Assembly (NCBI GenBank): GCA_028289245.1
Contig: JAQGGT010000007.1
Coordinates: 103,491-167,490, forward strand
DNA from: Candidatus Saccharimonadota bacterium
Lineage (GTDB): Bacteria; Patescibacteriota; Saccharimonadia; Saccharimonadales; UBA4665
DNA: 64,000 nt
Direction: 5' to 3'
This document shows positions 24,295 through 33,711 of this stretch, piece after piece. The notes below the pieces were generated by a model, which was not told the DNA's origin, ran no database searches, and was given only the letters and a program-made list of their open reading frames with translations. Made by a program: the position numbers and the translations under genes. The stretch's first letter is position 1. Every line of letters begins with the position of its first letter.

Positions 24295-25356
24295 ATGGAT
24301 AACAAAGAACAGCAGTACCGGGCCGAATTGGCCGAGCTCAGCGAGCGGATCGATTCCGACCCGTCAATTTACAGCGACCCAAGCTACCCCAAACTGGCCA
24401 AGCGCCGCTCGACCCTCGAAGACGTGGTAGGTTTGTTCGACGAGAAAGCCCGGCTGCTCAAGGCCCACGCCGAGGCCGAGGAGCTGCGTGGCGGCTCCGA
24501 CGCCGAGATGCGGCAAATGGCTGAGATCGAGCTCGAAGAGCTGGCCCCCAAAATTGAACAAAACCACGAGGCCCTAGTTACCGCCCTGACGCCACAAGAC
24601 CCCAACAACGAGCGCGACGTCATCGTCGAGATCCGGGCCGCTGCCGGCGGCGACGAGTCCAGCCTGTTTGCTGGCGAACTCTACCGGATGTACGCCCGCT
24701 GGGCCGAGAACCGCGGCTTTAAGCTAGAGATCCTCACCGAAAGCGCCAACGAAGTGGGTGGCTATAAAGACCTCACCTTCTCGATGAAAGGCGTCGACGT
24801 CTACAAATATATGAAGTTCGAAGCCGGCGTCCACCGCGTCCAGCGGGTGCCGACCACCGAGAGCCAGGGCCGCATCCACACTTCAACCGTGACGGTAGCC
24901 GTACTACCCGAAGCTGAAGAGGCCGAGATCGAGATTAACCCAGCCGACCTGCGGATCGACGTGTACCGCTCGGGCGGCCACGGCGGCCAATCGGTCAACA
25001 CCACCGACTCAGCCGTTCGCATCACCCACCTGCCCTCCGGCTTGGTGGTCTCCAACCAGGACGAGAAGTCGCAGATCAAAAACAAGGCCAAGGCCATGAG
25101 CGTACTACGGGCACGCCTGCTACAGATTAAAATCGATACCGAATCGGCCGCCCTGTCCGACGCCCGCAAAAAACTCATCGGCTCTGGCGACCGCTCCGAA
25201 AAAATCCGTACCTATAACTTCCCCCAGGACCGCATCACCGACCACCGCATCGGCTACTCACGCTCTAACATCCCCGCCGCCCTGGCCGGCGACATCGACG
25301 ATATCATCGATGCCCTCCAGGCCGCCGAATACGAATTACTATCCGAAGAAGCATAA
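24295..25356 (+). CDS. prfA: Peptide chain release factor 1
   Basis: This 353-aa RF1 ends translation at UAA and UAG. The catalytic loop [17 protein letters not shown] has the GGQ motif near residue 230, and the codon-reading loop is near [12 protein letters not shown] (about residue 183). TAGGAT ends 7 nt before the ATG, so it is possibly leaderless, although the AGGA inside it could also act as a weak Shine-Dalgarno. Genes in the window also end in UGA, so RF2 should be encoded elsewhere. Downstream prmC methylates the GGQ glutamine, a classic functional pair. Confidence 0.97.
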   Translation: MDNKEQQYRAELAELSERIDSDPSIYSDPSYPKLAKRRSTLEDVVGLFDEKARLLKAHAEAEELRGGSDAEMRQMAEIELEELAPKIEQNHEALVTALTPQDPNNERDVIVEIRAAAGGDESSLFAGELYRMYARWAENRGFKLEILTESANEVGGYKDLTFSMKGVDVYKYMKFEAGVHRVQRVPTTESQGRIHTSTVTVAVLPEAEEAEIEINPADLRIDVYRSGGHGGQSVNTTDSAVRITHLPSGLVVSNQDEKSQIKNKAKAMSVLRARLLQIKIDTESAALSDARKKLIGSGDRSEKIRTYNFPQDRITDHRIGYSRSNIPAALAGDIDDIIDALQAAEYELLSEEA

Positions 25357-25874
25357 TGAAAACCCTGATTACTGGCTGGGCAGGCACTGGTAAAACCTCA
25401 ATTTGCCGCGAGCTCCGCGAACGCGGTTATAACGCCTTCGACGGCGATAAGATCCCCGGGCTAGCCGCCTGGCGCGACATCCAGACGCACCAACCAGTTG
25501 CCGTCGACACCACGAGAGCCATCGATTTCCAAACAGTTGACTGGATATGGGACCCGGTAGTGCTTGAGGAATTACTTGCCACCGATGATGACCTCTACCT
25601 CTGCGGCAGCGCGCGGGACGTCTTGAGCTTTTCAAAGTACTTTGGCCGTACCATAGTGCTATCGCTCGATCCAGCGTTGCAGACTCACCGGATCCTGACG
25701 CGAACAAATAATAACTATGGTAAGCATCCCGATGACCTGGCTGTGACGCTTCGCGGGCAAGCCATACTTGAAGCAGAAGCCCAAACTATCGGCGCAATAC
25801 TTATTGATGCCAGCCAACCACTTACAGCCATCGTCGACCAAGTTATATACCTCCCCACCCCCAACGCTTCTTAG
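25356..25874 (+). CDS. Small P-loop nucleotide-binding protein (kinase-like)
   Basis: This 172-aa protein starts [20 protein letters not shown] with the Walker A motif GWAGTGKTS at residues 7-15. It has AFDGDK, the layout of small nucleotide or metabolite kinases, and a later SLDPALQTHRILTR segment with lid-type arginines. The substrate is unknown. Its ATG overlaps the prfA stop by one base (TAATG), so it is translationally coupled. The prmC promoter lies just after its stop. Confidence 0.82.
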   Translation: MKTLITGWAGTGKTSICRELRERGYNAFDGDKIPGLAAWRDIQTHQPVAVDTTRAIDFQTVDWIWDPVVLEELLATDDDLYLCGSARDVLSFSKYFGRTIVLSLDPALQTHRILTRTNNNYGKHPDDLAVTLRGQAILEAEAQTIGAILIDASQPLTAIVDQVIYLPTPNAS

Positions 25875-25899
25875 TGCTCTCGTCTGCTATGCTAGTGGC

Positions 25900-26853
25900 A
25901 TGACTGTGGGAGATTTTATACAGGTCGCACAGCGTCGACTGGAGGCGGCCGGGATTGGCTCTGCTCGGCTGGACGTCTTGGTGCTCGTGGAGGACCAGCT
26001 GGGCCATGACCGAGCTTGGGTTTTGGCCCACCCGGAATATGAGTTGACGGCTAGTGACAAAAATGTGCTCGACGAGCAATTCGGCCGCCGGGTGAGTCAC
26101 GAGCCGCTGGCTCATTTGCGCGGACACAGCGAATTTTACGGCCGGAAGTTCGTAGTTTCGGCGGCCGTGCTACAGCCGCGGCCGGAAAGCGAAGCCATGA
26201 TCGAGGCCCTCAAAAAAATTGTATCCGACTGGCCGAGTGGGGTTCGCCTAATGCCGGGAGCCGCCGCATCAAAGCATCATGGCATTAATGCATCAGCGCA
26301 TCACACCCATGCATCAAAACAGCAAGATGCCATGATGCAGACGCAAAAAATACAAAAGGGTCTGCGGATCGCGGATGTAGGTGCCGGCAGTGGCGCACTG
26401 GGCATTACGGCGCAATTAGAGCTGCCGGAGGCCTCGGTGGACCTATTGGAGATTGATGAAGCCGCCCTGGCAGTTGCAAGAGCAAACGTTATAAATCACA
26501 CAACGGGTCAAAAAGTTATAAAAAGTGACTTGCTAGCGCAGTCGCCACAGGACTACGACATCTTACTGTGTAACCTGCCCTACGTGCCAGATGATTATCA
26601 AATTAATAGGGCGGCCAAGTTTGAACCACGAATTGCCCTATTTGGTGGACCGGATGGGCTAAATATATTTCGACAGCTTTTCGCTCAGCTCCAAATCGTT
26701 GAAAAAAAGCCGTTGTACATATTAATCGAGGCCTTTCCCGACCAACATGCTGCCATTAGCCATCTAGCTAGTGGCGAGAGCGGGTTGGGCTACCGTGTGA
26801 TAGCCACGGACGGCTTTATTGTTGTACTCGCCGCTCGCCCAATGAACGACTAA
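25900..26853 (+). CDS. prmC: Release factor glutamine methyltransferase PrmC with repeat-derived insertion
   Basis: This 317-aa enzyme methylates the GGQ glutamine of RF1 and RF2. The N-terminal helical domain has EPLAHLRGHSEFYGRKF, then VLQPRPESEAMIE. The SAM loop is IADVGAGSGALGI near residue 155. The substrate motif is normally NPPY but here reads NLPY (LLCNLPYVPDD). Between PRPESE and the SAM loop lie about 27 residues with unusual His/Ala/Ser content (ASKHHGINASAHHTHASKQQ), encoded exactly by a palindromic repeat. I start at 25900 because TATGCT (25888-25893, TGC-extended) ends 6 nt upstream; a longer open frame from 25768 overlaps the kinase gene. Confidence 0.93.
   Translation: MTVGDFIQVAQRRLEAAGIGSARLDVLVLVEDQLGHDRAWVLAHPEYELTASDKNVLDEQFGRRVSHEPLAHLRGHSEFYGRKFVVSAAVLQPRPESEAMIEALKKIVSDWPSGVRLMPGAAASKHHGINASAHHTHASKQQDAMMQTQKIQKGLRIADVGAGSGALGITAQLELPEASVDLLEIDEAALAVARANVINHTTGQKVIKSDLLAQSPQDYDILLCNLPYVPDDYQINRAAKFEPRIALFGGPDGLNIFRQLFAQLQIVEKKPLYILIEAFPDQHAAISHLASGESGLGYRVIATDGFIVVLAARPMND
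26265..26342. repeat. Palindromic GCATCAAAG-family repeat inside prmC
   Basis: The block begins CCGCATCAAAGCATC and contains a perfect 12-bp inverted repeat: GCATCATGGCAT (26274-26285) with ATGCCATGATGC (26327-26338). It shares words with the repeats at 1629-1724 and 19478-19515 and keeps the prmC reading frame open. Confidence 0.85.
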
Positions 26854-27505
26854 ACGGTGAGTCAGGCGGCAGGTCAACTGTCAGGGCGCCAAGGTTCTCG
26901 ATGACGTACTGCTGGTACTCGGTAAGGCCAAGCAGCTCGACCTTATCAGCAAGGACTGGCAGCGGCGTCGCATCCAGCAGACGTTCATGTCCCGCCACAA
27001 TGGAGGCAAACGAGTTATTGAGTGGTTCACTATAGAAGACTGCCTCAGCCGGGTCTTCCTTTGAACAAAAAACTGTTGCCAGCTGTCTCCGGGTTGCCGC
27101 AGAGGTAACACTGGGAGTCACTCGCCGGCTGCCGCCGAACGATGCATCTTCAGTTAGGATGCCGGCGGGAAGGCCACCAATAGTCAGTCGACCTAAAAAG
27201 TTGGGTAGCAGCATACGTAGGTCGGGTACACGGTCGGCCAGCAGCGCAAAAAATGGTAACTCGACCTGCAAGCGACGGGCCGCTTCGGTATGGCATCCGG
27301 GTAGACCAGTCTTGAAGCCTATGTGCAGCTGCCGGCGAGTGCTGGTGGCCTGGGCACTACGCCACGGCCGACCCAGCGGATGAAACTCAGTCGTGCTTCC
27401 CGTAGCCGTGGGCTTACCGAGCACGACACTAGCTAACGCTTGCTTATCGATCGCATTCAGGGTCCAAAAACTATGATCTATATATTCAAATTTGTTGCGC
27501 GTCAT
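26816..27505 (-). CDS. Hypothetical protein
   Basis: This 229-aa soluble protein has no recognised family. It has a segment with LLPNFLGRLTIGGLPAGIL in the middle and an acidic C-terminal half. Its 3' end overlaps the prmC stop by 38 nt in convergent orientation. TAATAC ends 8 nt before the ATG; GAGAG nearby could also serve as a weak Shine-Dalgarno. Function unknown. Confidence 0.72.
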   Translation of the reverse strand: MTRNKFEYIDHSFWTLNAIDKQALASVVLGKPTATGSTTEFHPLGRPWRSAQATSTRRQLHIGFKTGLPGCHTEAARRLQVELPFFALLADRVPDLRMLLPNFLGRLTIGGLPAGILTEDASFGGSRRVTPSVTSAATRRQLATVFCSKEDPAEAVFYSEPLNNSFASIVAGHERLLDATPLPVLADKVELLGLTEYQQYVIENLGALTVDLPPDSPFSRSLGERRVQQ

Positions 27506-27518
27506 AATCTCTCGTATT

Positions 27519-27549
27519 AAAAAGGGGAGGTTTTCCCCCTCCCCTTTTT
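27519..27549 (-). terminator. Intrinsic terminator after nrdJ
   Basis: AAAAAGGGGAGG (27519-27530) pairs with CCTCCCCTTTTT (27538-27549), giving a 12-bp stem. On the minus strand the stem ends in a T-run 24 nt past the nrdJ stop. The A-tract on the other strand lies at the 5' end of the hypothetical gene at 26816-27505. Confidence 0.92.
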
Positions 27550-27572
27550 GTAGTACTAGCTAGTATAGCAGA

Positions 27573-30359
27573 CTATGAGCAGCCAGTGGTCGAGCCACAG
27601 CTAGAGCAGACATAGCAGCTGCCGGAGCGCTGGGTCTGGTTGCCACAGTTGTAGCACAGTGGTGCAGTGCTATCACCGACGGTCATTTTAGCATCGGCGG
27701 TAGGCATGGCTGGAGCTTCGCTGACGGCTGGGGAGGCTGGAACAGCCTCGGCAACAGTCTTGGGAGCGAGAGCCGGCTCAGCGATTGGTGCGGGCTCTTC
27801 AATCAGCGACACCTGGGTGGTTTCGAGCGGCATGTCGTCGAACGAGGCGAGGCCGAGTTCGAGACGGTCGTCGAAGCTGAGGTAATCGAGTGCCAAACGG
27901 CGGACGATGTAGTCGGTGATCGAACTGGCGGTACGGATTTCCTTATCGTCGGTAATGCCGCTGGGCGCAAAGCTGGTACCACGGAGCGTCTTGACGTAGC
28001 TCTTGAGTGGGACACCAAACTGTAGACCGTGGCTCACGCTGACGGCGAAGGAGTCCATCAGGCCGGACAAGGTGCTTCCCTGCTTGGAAACGTTGATGAA
28101 CAGCTCACCAGGAGTGCCATCTTCGTACTCGCCAACGGTGAAGTAGCCTTCGAGGTCAGAAATTTCGAACTTGTAGGTGCGGCTGTTACGAACCCGTGGC
28201 AGGCGGCGACGGACAGCGCCCTTGACGACAATGCGGTCGTCGATGGCTGGAGCGGCTTCGAGGGACTTCTCGGAACCTTCCTTCTTAGCCATGCTGAGCG
28301 GTTGGGCCACTTTACAGTTGTCGCGGTAGATGGCAACAGCCTTGAGACCCATTTCCCAAGAATCGATGTGGATCTGCTCGATGTCTTCGACGGTAGCTTC
28401 CTCGGGCATGTTGACCGTCTTAGAGATGGCCCCGGATAGGAATGGCTGCACAGCGGCCATCATCTTGACGTGACCGAGATAGTGAATCGAGTTGTCACCC
28501 ATCGAGCAGGCAAAGACGGCTTCGTCTTCTTTCTTGAGGTGCGGAGCGCCCAGGATGGTCTTTTCGACGTCGATGTAAGCCACGATTTCGTCGACTTGGG
28601 ATGGCGTGTAGCCCAGGGCCTTGAGAGCGCGTGGGACGGTCTGGTTGACGATGGTCATAGTACCGCCACCAACGAGCTTCTTCATCTTGACCAGGCCGAG
28701 ATCTGGCTCAATACCAGTGGTGTCGCAGTCCATCATCAGGCCGATGGTGCCAGTGGGAGCCAGCACGCTAGCTTGGCTGTTACGGACACCGAATTGCTCG
28801 CCGAGTTCGACGGCTTCGTCCCAGGCGCTGGCGGCGGCATTGAGGAGATCTTCGGATACCAGGCCAGCATCGATTTTAGAGACTTCTTCGCGGTGCTTGC
28901 GCAGTACGCGCAGCATGCCGTCACGGTCTTTGTGGAAACCGGCGAACGGTCCGACCCGGCCGGCCAGCTTAGCGCTAGTCGCGTAGGATTGGCCGGTCAG
29001 CAAAGCGGTGATGGCGGCAGCAATGGCGCGGCCTTCGTCGGAGTCGTACGGCAGGCCGAGGGCCATCAATAGTGCGCCAAGGTTGGCGTAGCCGATACCC
29101 AGCTCGCGGTAGGCCTTGGCCGTCTTACCGATGCTTTCGGTGGGATACTCGCTGTAGCCAACCAAGATTTCCTGGCCGGTAAACATGATTTCTACAGTGT
29201 GGATGAAGGATTTGATGTCGAAGCTGCCATCGTCGTTTAGGAACTTGAGCAGGTTGAGACTAGCCAGGTTACAGGCCGAGTTGTCGAGGTGCATGTACTC
29301 GGAGCACGGGTTGGATCCATTGATGCGGCCGGCTTTGGGCGTGGTGTGCCACTCGTTAATGGTGGTGTCAAACTGCATACCAGGATCGGCACACTCCCAG
29401 GCAGCTTCGGCAAACTGGCGGAATAAAGCGCGGGCTTTAACCGTCTTGACGACGCGGCCATCGGTGACGGCCTTGAGGTCCCAGTTTTCATCATTTTTGA
29501 CAGCCATCATGAAGTCGTCGGTAACACGCATGGAGATGTTGGCGTTCTGGTACTGGATGCTGAAGGCGTCCTTACCGTCGAGGCTCATATCCCACCCAGC
29601 TGCCTGCAGATCGCGGGCCTTGCGCTCTTCGAGCTTTTTGCTGTCGATGAACTCTTCAATGTCAGGGTGGCTAGCGTTTAAGATAACCATCTTAGCGGCC
29701 CGGCGGGTCTTGCCGCCACTCTTAATAGCACCGGCGCTGGCGTCGGCACCGCGCATGAAGCTGAGCGGACCGCTGGCAGTACCAGCCGACTTGCCGAGGG
29801 CTTCTTTAGAAGATCGGATAGTGCTGATGTTGATGCCGGAACCAGAACCGCCCTTAAAGATCATGCCCTCTTCGACGTACCAGTTGAGAATGGCTGGCAT
29901 GGTGTCTTCGACGCCGAGGATGAAGCAAGCGCTGGCCTGCTGGGCTCGGTCTTTGGCACCGATGTTAAACCAAACTGGTGAGTTAAATGATGCCCGCTGG
30001 GTAGCCAAGATGTACTTGAGCTCTTCACAGTAATCTTCGGCCTCGAGTTCGGTCGCAAAGTAGCCCTCTTGCAGGCCCTGGCGAGTGATGGTGTCGGCGA
30101 CACGGTCGATCAAGTGCTTCAGGGAGCTTTCGCGGTCGGCATCGCCGGGAGTACCGGTAAAGTACTTCTGAGCCACAATGTTGATGGCATTAAGCGACCA
30201 GCCCTCCGGGAACTCAACGCCGAGCTGCTCGAAGACGTTCTTGCCGGTGCCTGGGTTGGTAATAATTGAATCACGCTTTTCCCACTTCAGCAGATCGTAG
30301 GCTTTGCTCTTTTTTGGCGTGAACATGCGCTGCACACTCAAAGTTGTTACTTGTCCCAT
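27573..30359 (-). CDS. nrdJ: Class II (adenosylcobalamin-dependent) ribonucleotide reductase
   Basis: This enzyme of about 928 aa makes deoxyribonucleotides from ribonucleotides using a B12 cofactor. Core motifs include FNSPVWFNIG, GGSGSGINISTIRSS, NPCSEYMHLDNSACNLASLNL (active-site Cys, Asn and Glu) and APTGTIGLMMD. The last 30 residues form a Cys-rich tail (CYNCGNQ...CYVCSSCG) that binds zinc or carries the redox cysteines. I start at MGQV (30359); a GTG 15 nt further up overlaps the Shine-Dalgarno GAGGGGAAC. A TATAAT lies about 45 nt upstream. No cobalamin biosynthesis genes are seen, so B12 would have to be scavenged. Confidence 0.96.
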   Translation of the reverse strand: MGQVTTLSVQRMFTPKKSKAYDLLKWEKRDSIITNPGTGKNVFEQLGVEFPEGWSLNAINIVAQKYFTGTPGDADRESSLKHLIDRVADTITRQGLQEGYFATELEAEDYCEELKYILATQRASFNSPVWFNIGAKDRAQQASACFILGVEDTMPAILNWYVEEGMIFKGGSGSGINISTIRSSKEALGKSAGTASGPLSFMRGADASAGAIKSGGKTRRAAKMVILNASHPDIEEFIDSKKLEERKARDLQAAGWDMSLDGKDAFSIQYQNANISMRVTDDFMMAVKNDENWDLKAVTDGRVVKTVKARALFRQFAEAAWECADPGMQFDTTINEWHTTPKAGRINGSNPCSEYMHLDNSACNLASLNLLKFLNDDGSFDIKSFIHTVEIMFTGQEILVGYSEYPTESIGKTAKAYRELGIGYANLGALLMALGLPYDSDEGRAIAAAITALLTGQSYATSAKLAGRVGPFAGFHKDRDGMLRVLRKHREEVSKIDAGLVSEDLLNAAASAWDEAVELGEQFGVRNSQASVLAPTGTIGLMMDCDTTGIEPDLGLVKMKKLVGGGTMTIVNQTVPRALKALGYTPSQVDEIVAYIDVEKTILGAPHLKKEDEAVFACSMGDNSIHYLGHVKMMAAVQPFLSGAISKTVNMPEEATVEDIEQIHIDSWEMGLKAVAIYRDNCKVAQPLSMAKKEGSEKSLEAAPAIDDRIVVKGAVRRRLPRVRNSRTYKFEISDLEGYFTVGEYEDGTPGELFINVSKQGSTLSGLMDSFAVSVSHGLQFGVPLKSYVKTLRGTSFAPSGITDDKEIRTASSITDYIVRRLALDYLSFDDRLELGLASFDDMPLETTQVSLIEEPAPIAEPALAPKTVAEAVPASPAVSEAPAMPTADAKMTVGDSTAPLCYNCGNQTQRSGSCYVCSSCGSTTGCS

Positions 30360-30469
30360 AATTGTTCCCCTCACTTCTTGGACCAGTTCTCAACCGGTCT
30401 TATATTATATTTGGTTTTTTGACTATCCATTAGCGCTTTCTTATGCGCGCGTTATTTGAGCGTCTGGCG

Positions 30470-30958
30470 CTAACCTTTGACCTCTTGTTCTTCGTGTGCA
30501 ATATGTTTGCCTTGCCGAACGTTGGTAAGTTCGCGCTCAAAGCTGGCAATGTCCTTGAATCGGCGGTAGACACTAGCGAAGCGCACATAGGCGACTTCGT
30601 TGAGTGCTGCCAGCTGGGTCATGACTAACTCTCCAACTTTCGAGGATGGCACTTCGGTCTCGCCGCAGTCGTATAAGTCTTGCTCAATCTGATTGATGAC
30701 TTTTTCGAGCTGCAAACTAGTAACCGGCGTTTTTTCGCAGGCCCGATACAGGCCGGCCAACAACTTATTGCGGCTAAAGAGTTGCCGGGTGCCATCGTTT
30801 TTGACGACGATGAGCTGCGGCCGCTCGATTCGTTCATAGGTTGTGAAGCGCTGTCCACACGCGTTACACATACGTCGGCGGCGAATTGCCTGGCCATCGC
30901 TCACATCGCGAGACTCAATAACCTTGATGTCGTCGCTGGAGCATTGGGTGCATTTCAT
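30470..30958 (-). CDS. nrdR: Transcriptional repressor NrdR
   Basis: This 162-aa repressor of ribonucleotide reductase genes has an N-terminal zinc ribbon with CTQC and CNAC pairs (residues 3-6 and about 31-34). An ATP-cone domain (residues about 46-136) senses dATP. It lies directly upstream of nrdJ on the same strand, its expected target. GGAGGAGG sits just before the ATG. The 110-nt gap to nrdJ contains a TATAAT, so nrdJ can be transcribed separately. Confidence 0.96.
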   Translation of the reverse strand: MKCTQCSSDDIKVIESRDVSDGQAIRRRRMCNACGQRFTTYERIERPQLIVVKNDGTRQLFSRNKLLAGLYRACEKTPVTSLQLEKVINQIEQDLYDCGETEVPSSKVGELVMTQLAALNEVAYVRFASVYRRFKDIASFERELTNVRQGKHIAHEEQEVKG

Positions 30959-30990
30959 GCTGCCTCCTCCATGGGTTACCGGCAGAAACG

Positions 30991-31034
30991 AGAGGCTACG
31001 AAAGCAGGCTTTTATACATAAGCCTGTAGCGTCT
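30991..31034. other. Hairpin in the ftsZ-nrdR gap
   Basis: Nested inverted repeats AGAGGCTAC/GTAGCGTCT and CAGGCTT/AAGCCTG form a stem of about 16 bp with an 8-9 nt loop. It lies 32 nt upstream of nrdR. It lacks a clean T-run, so it may be a leader structure of nrdR or a weak ftsZ terminator. The remainder of this 281-nt gap is AT-rich with no gene. Confidence 0.5.
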
Positions 31035-31239
31035 CATTCTACTTTTACCCATTTTTATTTACTGTGCTATTTAAATGTACTAGCCCCTCGGAGTGGTGCA
31101 GTACGTCCAAACTGGTCGCGCATCCCCTCTATATAGCGTCTAGATCCATTACTATAGCCCTAGCAGTAGCGCTTTGCAAGCCGAATTTATCACAATTTGT
31201 TGTATTTTTTGGCGATGATTTTACAGCGTATAACAGGGG

Positions 31240-32580
31240 TTATTCGGGGCTGTCTTGCTCGTCTTTGGGCTTGTCATCCTTGCTACGCTTAGCTAAGCGG
31301 CGCAGGAATGAGGGCTTCTCTAGGTCATCCTCGGTGTGGCTGGTGATGATATGGGCATTTGGTTCATCGTCGTGATTACTGTCGGTCTCGTGACTATCGA
31401 GACTAAAGCTGGAAGTAGCTTCTTCTTTTTCTTTGTCCTCTTCTTTATCGCTATCGATGCTCCAAATGTTGGGCATTGGCGTATCGCTGCTGAAATCGCT
31501 GGCAGGCTGCTCGTTGTCGAGGTTCATATCGAGGTTAGCCATGGCTTGGTCGTCCTGAGGAGCGCTGAGCGGCGTGGCCGTAACGGCTGGTGTGGCGGGC
31601 TCTTCGGCGCGCTTACCATAATAAGAGGCGTCAAAGCCGGTAGCTACAACGGTGATGATGACTTCGCCATCAAGGTCGGGGCTGATAGTAGCACCAAAGA
31701 TAATGTTGGCTTCTGGATCAGCGGCGGTGGTGATAGTCTCGGCGGCGGCGTTGATTTCGTGCATCGACAGGTCGTTGCCACCGATGACATTAAACAAGAT
31801 GCCGCGTGCGCCATCGATGGATACCTCGAGTAACGGCGACTCAATGGCCTGCTTGGCGGCCTCGATAGCGCGATCTTCGCCGCTGGCGCGACCGATGCCC
31901 ATTAAAGCCGAGCCGGCATTGCTCATGACGGCTTTGACGTCGGCAAAGTCGAGGTTAATAAGACCGTGGACGGTGATCAGGTCGGAAATACCCTGAACGC
32001 CCTGGCGCAGAACATCGTCGGCGACTTTGAAGGCTTCCATGAGCGGGGTCTGGCGGTCGATGGTCTGTAGCAGCCGGTCGTTAGGAATAATAATGAGTGT
32101 GTCGACGGCTTGGCGTAGCTGGTCGATAGCGAGGTCGGCGTTCTTGCGGCGCTTCTCACCCTCAAAGGCAAATGGCTTGGTGGCAAAACCGACCACCAGA
32201 ATGCCGGAGTCGCGGGCAATCTGGGCCACCACGTGGCCGGCGCCAGAACCGGTACCACCGCCGGCACCAATAGTTACGAAGACCATATCGGCGCCTTCGA
32301 TGGCTTGGCGGATTTCGTCGGACGATTCACGGGCGGCTAGTTCACCGACGCTCGGGTCGGCGCCAGCGCCGAGGCCGCGGGTGGTGTCTTTGCCGATGTG
32401 GATTTTGCGACTAGCTTTGGAGTGGTGCAATGCTTGGGCATCAGTATTGACGGCGATAAATTCGACGCCCTCAATCCCCGCATCAACCATGCGGTTGATG
32501 GCCGCGCCGCCGGCACCGCCGACGCCGATTACCTTAATTTGTGCAAATGTCTCGATTGCTGGTTCAACGACTTGTGGCAT
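31240..32580 (-). CDS. ftsZ: Cell division protein FtsZ
   Basis: This 446-aa tubulin-like GTPase forms the division ring. The nucleotide-binding signature [11 protein letters not shown] is near residue 110, and [13 protein letters not shown] is at residues about 17-29. The core ends near residue 325. A roughly 90-residue acidic linker follows, then a conserved tail peptide [10 protein letters not shown], which normally docks FtsA, ZipA or SepF. Unusually, about 16 charged residues follow the tail peptide. AAGAGGATGAC precedes the ATG. No ftsA or other division gene is adjacent. Confidence 0.97.
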   Translation of the reverse strand: MPQVVEPAIETFAQIKVIGVGGAGGAAINRMVDAGIEGVEFIAVNTDAQALHHSKASRKIHIGKDTTRGLGAGADPSVGELAARESSDEIRQAIEGADMVFVTIGAGGGTGSGAGHVVAQIARDSGILVVGFATKPFAFEGEKRRKNADLAIDQLRQAVDTLIIIPNDRLLQTIDRQTPLMEAFKVADDVLRQGVQGISDLITVHGLINLDFADVKAVMSNAGSALMGIGRASGEDRAIEAAKQAIESPLLEVSIDGARGILFNVIGGNDLSMHEINAAAETITTAADPEANIIFGATISPDLDGEVIITVVATGFDASYYGKRAEEPATPAVTATPLSAPQDDQAMANLDMNLDNEQPASDFSSDTPMPNIWSIDSDKEEDKEKEEATSSFSLDSHETDSNHDDEPNAHIITSHTEDDLEKPSFLRRLAKRSKDDKPKDEQDSPE

Positions 32581-32617
32581 GTCATCCTCTTAATTAGAAC
32601 TACCCTGTTATACAAGC

Positions 32618-32646
32618 AGTATACCCCACGTAATTTAGTTCAACAA
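32618..32646 (-). promoter_or_regulatory. Promoter of ftsZ
   Basis: On the minus strand, TTGTTG (32641-32646), a 17-nt spacer and TATACT (32618-32623) predict a transcript starting near 32611, with a leader of about 30 nt ending in a Shine-Dalgarno. The rest of the 302-nt gap to the divergent gene has a small GC-rich inverted repeat (GGCGGAATCCGCC, near 32700) and no ORF. Confidence 0.75.
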
Positions 32647-32846
32647 ATGTGATCGGGAAATTTTGTGGTTTCGGGTGCCCCGGCTGGCCATTTTTGGGGC
32701 GGAATCCGCCGCGTTCGAGCGGCCGCCAAAAAGCCTATTGTACAATTTATTTGCTCAATTTAACAGATACGGACCCTGCTGGCTGAGTTAGTGTCATGAT
32801 GGCACATAGGCAGTTTTTAACTGAGTCAAAACTGTAGCCCAAACTA

Positions 32847-32875
32847 TTGACGTATAGGTCTTAAATATGCATAAT
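32847..32875 (+). promoter_or_regulatory. Promoter of the 32883 gene, predicting a leaderless mRNA
   Basis: TTGACG (32847-32852), a 17-nt spacer and CATAAT (32870-32875) are followed after 7 nt by the ATG at 32883. Transcription should start at or next to the A of the start codon. Confidence 0.8.
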
Positions 32876-32882
32876 AATATCA

Positions 32883-33632
32883 ATGGACGAGACTGCTGCC
32901 GAGCTGGCAAAAGCTAATGTACAATTTTTTGCCGAAGAGTTCGGTCCGCTTTATGAGGGCATGCGCCGCGACCTGATTGGCGCCCTGGCCATCGAGAAGG
33001 CCAGCTTTGCCGACTTGGTCGCCAAAGAAGAGAGCGAACGCGCTAACGGCGCCCTCATCCGGGGCTTGGTAGATGCCCTACCGGCCGAGAGCAAACCGCC
33101 GCTGGATCACCCCCAAGATATAACTAGGGCGAAAGGCACCTACGGCACCTTCAAGCCGCAAGATGAACTGCAGGCTCACGGTATTTTAAGCAACGTTATA
33201 TGGTTGAGTACTTACAAGCAAGAATATGCTACGTATAGGCGGTATACCTTATATACGCCGTGTTATGTCGTCGGCGCCTCCGACAAAAGCTATCTTCTGG
33301 CCGCTACATCCTCTACGAAAACCGATGCCCGAATATATGAATTTACACCGAGCCGGCGCCAGCGCAAAAAAATTGCCGAAGTCATGGCAGGTTTCGACCG
33401 CCCGATGAGCCCAGAGACTATGGCTGCTATCTTCGACAAGCAGACCCTGTCTATGGTTATCGCTCCGTCGCCACAAGGTGTAATGGAGTTCTTTGAGCCG
33501 GCTGAGTTTGGTTCGGAGGCGCTGACGACAGTTTCTGACGCCATGCTGGCCGAATACAATGTGATCCACCACCTCAACCGCCTGGCCGGCATCTTCTCTC
33601 AAGAGCAAGCTTTGATTGATCTCTTAGGTTAG
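32883..33632 (+). CDS. Hypothetical protein
   Basis: This 249-aa soluble protein is of unknown family. The N-terminal half is helical and acidic (ETAAELAKANVQFFAEEFGP). A region with ARIYEFTPSRRQRKKIAEVM is basic and might contact nucleic acid. The C-terminal part returns to helical (VIHHLNRLAGIFSQEQALIDL). No Shine-Dalgarno is present; its promoter ends 7 nt before the ATG. It lies between ftsZ (divergent) and priA (same strand, own promoter). Confidence 0.78.
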   Translation: MDETAAELAKANVQFFAEEFGPLYEGMRRDLIGALAIEKASFADLVAKEESERANGALIRGLVDALPAESKPPLDHPQDITRAKGTYGTFKPQDELQAHGILSNVIWLSTYKQEYATYRRYTLYTPCYVVGASDKSYLLAATSSTKTDARIYEFTPSRRQRKKIAEVMAGFDRPMSPETMAAIFDKQTLSMVIAPSPQGVMEFFEPAEFGSEALTTVSDAMLAEYNVIHHLNRLAGIFSQEQALIDLLG

Positions 33633-33711
33633 TGCTCGCGCTTCGTTAAGAAATTATTAAATTTGACCATAAAATTTGGGAGGCTGCCAGCAAAGCCGCT
33701 ACACTTAAGGC

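Noticed and set aside
25768..25899. N-terminal extension of PrmC
   Set aside because: It overlaps the upstream kinase gene, is not like the family N-terminus, and the -10 box at 25888-25893 would lie inside it.
31121..31165. Tandem NrdR boxes upstream of nrdR
   Set aside because: Two TATA-centred words resemble box cores, but their spacing is about 23 nt instead of about 31, and the flanks do not match the ACAC...GTGT pattern.
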